Below are positions 60,475-64,000 of a stretch of 64,000 bases of DNA, piece after piece; position 1 is the stretch's first letter, and each line of letters starts with the position of its first letter. A program made the translations under genes and the position numbers. Source of the DNA: CBDAQA01 sp965198865 (GTDB taxonomy: Bacteria; Planctomycetota; Phycisphaerae; Tepidisphaerales; Tepidisphaeraceae). Where the stretch lies: NCBI GenBank assembly GCA_965198865.1, contig CBDAQA010000005.1, forward strand, positions 1-64,000, given 5' to 3'. The notes beneath the pieces are model-generated. The model had not been told where the DNA came from and did not search any database. It saw nothing but the letters and a program-made list of their open reading frames with translations.

Positions 60475-61709
60475 AGAGCATCGGCATCGGCATCTGGATC
60501 GGCGGCGCCTTCGCCGTCGCGGCCTTCGGGTTCATCGTCTTCGGCACCTTCCAGTCGCCGCGCACGGAGAGCGTGCAGCACGGCTACCGCGGCACCGGCA
60601 TGGACCTCGTCTACCATCGCGCCGAGCTCGCGATGGCGCAGCAGAAGAACGCCTTGCCCGAGGTGATCGACCCGGTCGAGAAGACCGGAACGAAGGCCAA
60701 GGACATCTACGAGAACGTCCAGGTGCTCGGCGACGTCGACGCCGCGGAGTTCCTGCGGGTGATGACGAGCTTCGCCACCTGGGTCGCCCCCAACAACGGC
60801 GGCTGTTCCTATTGTCACGGCAACGAAGGCAACTTCGCCTCCGACGCGCTCTACACCAAACGCGTGGCGCGGCGCATGCTCCAGATGACCCGTCACACCA
60901 ACGCCGATTGGAAATCGCACGTCGCCAACGTCGGGGTCACCTGCTGGACCTGCCACCGTGGACAGCCCGTGCCGTCCTACATCTGGTTCAACAGTCCGGG
61001 CACGCTCGCGGAAATGGCGGTGCCGGCGGCCTTGGCCGGCAACTCGTCCCTGCCGACCGATCCGCTGACCCCCTATCTGCAGGGAGCCAAGGAGATCCGC
61101 GTCAACGCCACGGTGCCGCTGGCCGGGACCGACCACCAGTCCATCAAGCAGGCCGAGGGTACCTACTCGCTGATGATGCACATGAGCACGTCGCTCGGCG
61201 TGAACTGCACCTACTGCCACAACACGCGGGCGTTCTCGAACTGGAGCCAATCGACCCCGCAACGCGTCAACGCCTGGTACGGCATCCGCATGGTGCGGGA
61301 CATGAACGTGAACTACCTCGAGAGCCTGGACGGCGTGTTTCCCGCCAACCGTCTCGGGCCTCGAGGCGACGTGCCCAAGGTGAATTGCGCGACGTGCCAC
61401 CAGGGAGCCTTCAAGCCGCTGCTCGGGGCCTCGATGATCGAAACCTATCCCGAGCTGACCGAAACCACGGACGTGGCGAGCATCGACAAGAAGGGCGAGC
61501 CCACGCCGGCGATGTCGCCCACCGCGCCGGCACCTGCGCCGACCGCGGCTCCCGCTCCGCCGCCTGCGCAGCCCAAGGCGACGAACGAGTCGGCGCCGCG
61601 GCCGACGGCTTCCGCCGAGCCCGTTACGACAGCTCCGGCGGCGACCGCGCCCGCAGGACCCGAGACGGACGCGCCCGAGCCGCCGAAGGGAGCCGACCCG
61701 ACGTACTGA
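60471..61709 (+). CDS. pufC: reaction-centre tetraheme cytochrome c subunit
   Basis: 412 residues. An N-terminal membrane segment (IGIGIWIGGAFAVAAFGFIVFG) has no lipobox Cys, so the protein is probably anchored by the uncleaved helix. Four heme sites CSYCH, CWTCH, CTYCH and CATCH are in order, with axial-ligand Met in between (RRMLQMTRH, MMHMSTSLG). The last 85 residues after PELTE are Pro/Ala/Thr-rich and of low complexity. Reduces the photooxidised special pair from the periplasm. Confidence 0.95.
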   Translation: MKSIGIGIWIGGAFAVAAFGFIVFGTFQSPRTESVQHGYRGTGMDLVYHRAELAMAQQKNALPEVIDPVEKTGTKAKDIYENVQVLGDVDAAEFLRVMTSFATWVAPNNGGCSYCHGNEGNFASDALYTKRVARRMLQMTRHTNADWKSHVANVGVTCWTCHRGQPVPSYIWFNSPGTLAEMAVPAALAGNSSLPTDPLTPYLQGAKEIRVNATVPLAGTDHQSIKQAEGTYSLMMHMSTSLGVNCTYCHNTRAFSNWSQSTPQRVNAWYGIRMVRDMNVNYLESLDGVFPANRLGPRGDVPKVNCATCHQGAFKPLLGASMIETYPELTETTDVASIDKKGEPTPAMSPTAPAPAPTAAPAPPPAQPKATNESAPRPTASAEPVTTAPAATAPAGPETDAPEPPKGADPTY

Positions 61710-61714
61710 ACTCG

Positions 61715-61753
61715 GGTCGCGAAGGCCTCGGCTACGCCGGGGTCTTCGCGACC
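61715..61753 (+). terminator. long hairpin after pufC
   Basis: GGTCGCGAAG pairs with CTTCGCGACC, and inside it CCTCGGC pairs with GCCGGGG (one wobble) around TAC: about 18 pairs in all. It starts 6 bases after the pufC stop. There is no T-run, so it may act in mRNA stabilisation or in factor-dependent termination. Confidence 0.75.
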
Positions 61754-61804
61754 GACTCGGGATCGACAGATCGGCTGGACGCGCTCGGGTCGGCGTCCTA
61801 AGCG

Positions 61805-62485
61805 ATGGCCATGTCCGAAAGCCTCGCCGTCGCCATTCCTGTTGCCGAGCCCGAGGCCGGCTCCGCCGCCCTGGTCCGCGAGCGTACCAAGCTCGTGCAT
61901 CGCGCCGCGGAGCGCGCCGGTTTCATCGCGGACCTGCTGCACGGTCGCGCGACCAAGAGCGGGTACGCGCTCTTTCTGCGCAACCTCTACCCCGCCTACG
62001 CCGCGCTCGAGCCGGCGCTCTCCGCCCTCGCGGATCATCCGCTCGCCGGGGCCTTCGCCGACCCGCGCCTGCACCGCCTCGAAGCGCTCGCGGCGGATCT
62101 GCGCGCGATCGCCGGCACGGAATGGGCGGACCTGCCGCTAGTCCCGGAGGCCGAGAGCTACGCGGAGGCGATCACCGCCGTCGCGTCCGACCCGGCCCGC
62201 CTCGCCGGCCACGCCTACGCGCGCTACCTCGGCGACCTCAGTGGCGGCCAGATCCTCAAGCCTCTCCTCGCCCGGATGTTGGGTCTCGGCCCGGACGCTC
62301 TCGCGTTCTACGACTTCCCCGCCTACACCGACATGGCCGAGCCCAAACTCGCGCTGCGCAAGGCGCTCGATGCCGTTGCGGTCGACAGCCAAGTCGCGCA
62401 TGCGCTCTGCGACGAGGCCGTGGTGGCGTTCGGTCACAACATCGCTGTTTCGGAAGCCGTGCAGGCCTTCCTCGTCCGCCCATGA
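61805..62485 (+). CDS. heme oxygenase
   Basis: 226 residues (ATG 61805 or 61811). HO-1-type fold: ALVRERTKLVHRAAER with the proximal His, and the distal-helix HAYARYLGDLSGGQILKPLLARM, which is diagnostic. Opens heme to biliverdin, CO and iron. Next to puf genes it could supply biliverdin for a bacteriophytochrome, or recycle heme; no phytochrome gene is in the window. Stop overlaps the next gene as ATGA. Confidence 0.92.
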   Translation: MAMSESLAVAIPVAEPEAGSAALVRERTKLVHRAAERAGFIADLLHGRATKSGYALFLRNLYPAYAALEPALSALADHPLAGAFADPRLHRLEALAADLRAIAGTEWADLPLVPEAESYAEAITAVASDPARLAGHAYARYLGDLSGGQILKPLLARMLGLGPDALAFYDFPAYTDMAEPKLALRKALDAVAVDSQVAHALCDEAVVAFGHNIAVSEAVQAFLVRP

Positions 62486-63198
62486 CCGCCACGGCACGCT
62501 TCAACGCCTTCGGCCAGCCCATCGGCGAGGCTCTGCCCGAATGGACGCCGCGTCCTTTGCCCCCGCGCACGCCGCTCGAGGGACGCTTCTGCCGCGTGGA
62601 GCCGCTGGATGTCGAACGATACGCCGACGCCTTGCATGCCGCCTATGCACAGGCACCCGACGCGCGGGACTGGACCTACCTGCCGGAGGAGCGTGCGTTC
62701 GACCGCGCTGCTTTTCGCGCGGCGGTCGCCACGCGCTCGGCCTCGCCCGATCCCTTGCACATGGCCGTGGTCTGCGACGGCGACGCACTCGGCTCTGCCG
62801 CGCTGATGCGCGTCGATCCCGGCAACGGGACTATCGAGCTGGGGCACATTCATTTCTCGCCCGCCCTGCAACGCACGCCGGCCGCCACGGAGGCCTTGTT
62901 CCTCCTGATGCGACGCGCGTTCGACGAACTGGGCTACCGTCGGCTGGAATGGAAATGCGACAGCCACAACATGCCCTCGCGACGCGCCGCCGCGCGGCTG
63001 GGCTTCGTCTTCGAGGGCATCTTCCGCAACGCCGTCGTCACCAAGGGCCGCAACCGCGACACGGCCTGGCATTCGATCGTCGCGGAAGAATGGCCGGCGA
63101 TACGGCTGGGCTTCGAGCGCTGGCTGGCGCCTGGTAATTTCGATGGGGATGGGCGGCAGATCGCAAAACTGGCGGCGGTCAGAGACGGCGGCGCTTGA
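62482..63198 (+). CDS. GNAT acetyltransferase (RimJ/RimL type)
   Basis: 238 residues. Starts FNAFGQPIGEALPEWTPRPLPPR, a leader often seen in this subgroup, then acetyl-CoA fold elements GNGTIELGHIHFSPALQRTP and WKCDSHNMPSRRAAARLGFVFEGIFRNAVVTKGRNRDTAWHSI. Substrate unknown, possibly a protein N-terminus. Coupled with heme oxygenase; the 3' end overlaps the convergent gene by 20 bases. Confidence 0.9.
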   Translation: MTATARFNAFGQPIGEALPEWTPRPLPPRTPLEGRFCRVEPLDVERYADALHAAYAQAPDARDWTYLPEERAFDRAAFRAAVATRSASPDPLHMAVVCDGDALGSAALMRVDPGNGTIELGHIHFSPALQRTPAATEALFLLMRRAFDELGYRRLEWKCDSHNMPSRRAAARLGFVFEGIFRNAVVTKGRNRDTAWHSIVAEEWPAIRLGFERWLAPGNFDGDGRQIAKLAAVRDGGA

Positions 63199-63424
63199 CC
63201 CCGGCATCGAAGGCGTTGCGGCACACATCGCTCAGCGCCGAGCGGTTCTGCTTCATGCAGCTCAAAAGCTTGGTCTCGTCGGGATAGGTGCCGAAGCAAT
63301 AACGCACGGCATCGGTGGTGCAGGCGGCCTTCTCCGCGTCGGTGACATGAAATCTGTCAGTCGAAGCAAAAGTCGGAGATATCGAACCCACCACCAACAC
63401 CAATATCAAAAACCTGCGCATCAA
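63179..63424 (-). CDS. small exported Cys-rich-repeat protein
   Basis: 81 residues: signal peptide (RRFLILVLVVGSISPTFAS), then one cysteine-rich repeat: AEKAACTTDAVRYCFG, LLSCMKQNRSALSDVCRNAF, four Cys spaced as in the common alphaproteobacterial exported family. Function unknown. Probably two disulfides in the periplasm. Confidence 0.75.
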   Translation of the reverse strand: MMRRFLILVLVVGSISPTFASTDRFHVTDAEKAACTTDAVRYCFGTYPDETKLLSCMKQNRSALSDVCRNAFDAGVKRRRL

Positions 63425-63641
63425 CGCCCCTCCTTAATCGGCAATTGCTGCATTATGCGTTTGGTTGCGTCGCAAAAAGAACCGACTGGCACAAGGGTTA
63501 ATCCGAGACCTATGGTCTTGGAAGAACATGCCGTGGATAAATGATGGAGGTGCGGTCAATCCTTGTTGATGCGAGGAAAGACGGCGACGCGTCTTTCGCT
63601 GCGCTTGCCGCCCGGCGCGCCTCGCGTATGATCCGATCATC
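63425..63641. other. divergent intergenic region
   Basis: About 217 bases with lower GC, including runs of A. It should hold promoters for the Cys-rich protein (leftwards) and the binding protein (rightwards); no repeat, operator or RNA gene is recognised. Confidence 0.4.
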
Positions 63642-64000
63642 ATGACCTCGATCTCCCCGTTCTCGCGCCGTTCCGTTCTCGTCGGGACGGCCGCCACGCT
63701 GCTCGCGCCGCGGGCCTTCGCCGAGGATCGCCCGGTGCTGCGTGTCGGCACGCTGCCGTTCGGCGCCGTTCATTGGGAGATCGCGACGATCCTCGATCGC
63801 GGCCTCGACAAGGCCGCCGGCCTCACGGTGCAGGACGTGCCTCTGGCGTCCAACGAGGCTGCGCGCATCGGCTTCCTGTCCGGCTCCGTCGACGCCATCG
63901 TGACGGACCTGCTCTTTGCCGCCCGTTTGCGCTCCGAAGGCAAGCCGATCACCTTTCTGCCGTACTCCACGAGCGAGGGGTCGCTGGTGGTCAAGGCGGG
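63642..64000 (+). CDS. ABC-transporter substrate-binding protein (SsuA/NitT/TauT type), cut by window
   Basis: The first 119 codons are present. A twin-arginine-like signal (SRRSVLVGTAATLLAPRAFA) precedes VLRVGTLPFGAVHWEIATIL and LASNEAARIGFLSGSVDAIVTDLLFAARLRSEG, typical of periplasmic proteins for nitrate, sulfonate, taurine or thiamine-precursor uptake. The ligand cannot be named from this part. Confidence 0.82.
   Translation, partial: MTSISPFSRRSVLVGTAATLLAPRAFAEDRPVLRVGTLPFGAVHWEIATILDRGLDKAAGLTVQDVPLASNEAARIGFLSGSVDAIVTDLLFAARLRSEGKPITFLPYSTSEGSLVVKA

Noticed and set aside
1..64000. CRISPR arrays, rRNA genes, complete insertion sequences, prophage
   Set aside because: No regularly spaced direct repeats, no rRNA-like stretch, and no transposase or integrase reading frame was recognised.

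Overview
This is a high-GC alphaproteobacterial window made of two visibly different parts that meet at about 44.8-44.9 kb. Left part (1-44.8 kb): coding strands are G-rich, with codons ending mostly in G (gcg, ctg, ggg, gtg), and gene ends carry at least a dozen copies of one palindromic repeat family. Right part (44.9-64 kb): codons end mostly in C (gcc, ctc, ggc, gtc) and I see no copy of the repeat. The gene content of the left part (alpha-amino-acid ester hydrolase, Hint_2 protein, cobE/cobM/cbiD corrin genes) suggests Acetobacteraceae or a near relative; this is inference, not a database result. The right part is the crt-bch-puf half of a purple-bacterial photosynthesis gene cluster.

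Left part, region by region. 1-6.3 kb: cobalamin synthesis (cobL end, cobE, cobM, convergent cbiD, then the tightly overlapping cobA-cobB-cobT-cobS), with a one-base frameshift that fuses cobB to cobT. 6.3-14.5 kb: GGDEF-EAL protein, sulfotransferase, SDR, Hint protein, an SMR-like membrane protein, a broken MBOAT acyltransferase locus, a CDF metal transporter, SWIB protein, flavin monooxygenase. 14.6-23.8 kb: alpha-amino-acid ester hydrolase, two small exported proteins, a four-gene TelA/YbjQ operon, a LOV histidine kinase divergent from a single-domain response regulator, a CobC-like phosphatase, a PduO-type adenosyltransferase and an HmoA-like monooxygenase. 23.8-28.4 kb: two glycosyltransferases, an acyl carrier protein and two uncharacterised proteins. 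28.5-44.8 kb: DUF4142 lipoprotein, mannosyltransferase-like membrane protein, proline iminopeptidase, Tat-exported GH52 glycosidase, DUF423 protein, esterase plus class A beta-lactamase pair, stress SDR, MATE pump, PRISE-type reductase, Na+/H+ antiporter, the UPF0261/TIM-barrel pair and a lipoprotein.

Right part. A 5'-truncated bchO remnant stands at the junction. Then come crtI-crtB, convergent crtD-crtC, and the long run crtE-crtF-bchC-bchX-bchY-bchZ-(pufQ-like)-pufB-pufA-pufL-pufM-pufC, the classical superoperon order. Four sites of the PpsR/CrtJ type (TGT-N12-ACA) lie exactly where expected: before crtI, in the crtD/crtE divergence, and a tandem pair 8 bp apart before bchC. Hairpins sit between pufQ and pufB, between pufA and pufL, and after pufC. 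bchY carries two +1 shifts 28 bp apart. Beyond pufC are heme oxygenase, a GNAT acetyltransferase, a small Cys-rich exported protein and the start of an ABC-transporter binding protein.

How it fits together: crtE/crtB/crtI/crtC/crtD/crtF give spirilloxanthin/spheroidene-type carotenoids; bchX/Y/Z and bchC act on the last common steps of bacteriochlorophyll a synthesis; puf genes encode LH1, the reaction centre and its tetraheme cytochrome. bchID, the rest of bchO, puhA and the other bch genes are not in the window. The junction may be a genuine transfer or rearrangement breakpoint, or a chimeric assembly; G-run frameshifts on both sides mean sequencing error must be excluded first.
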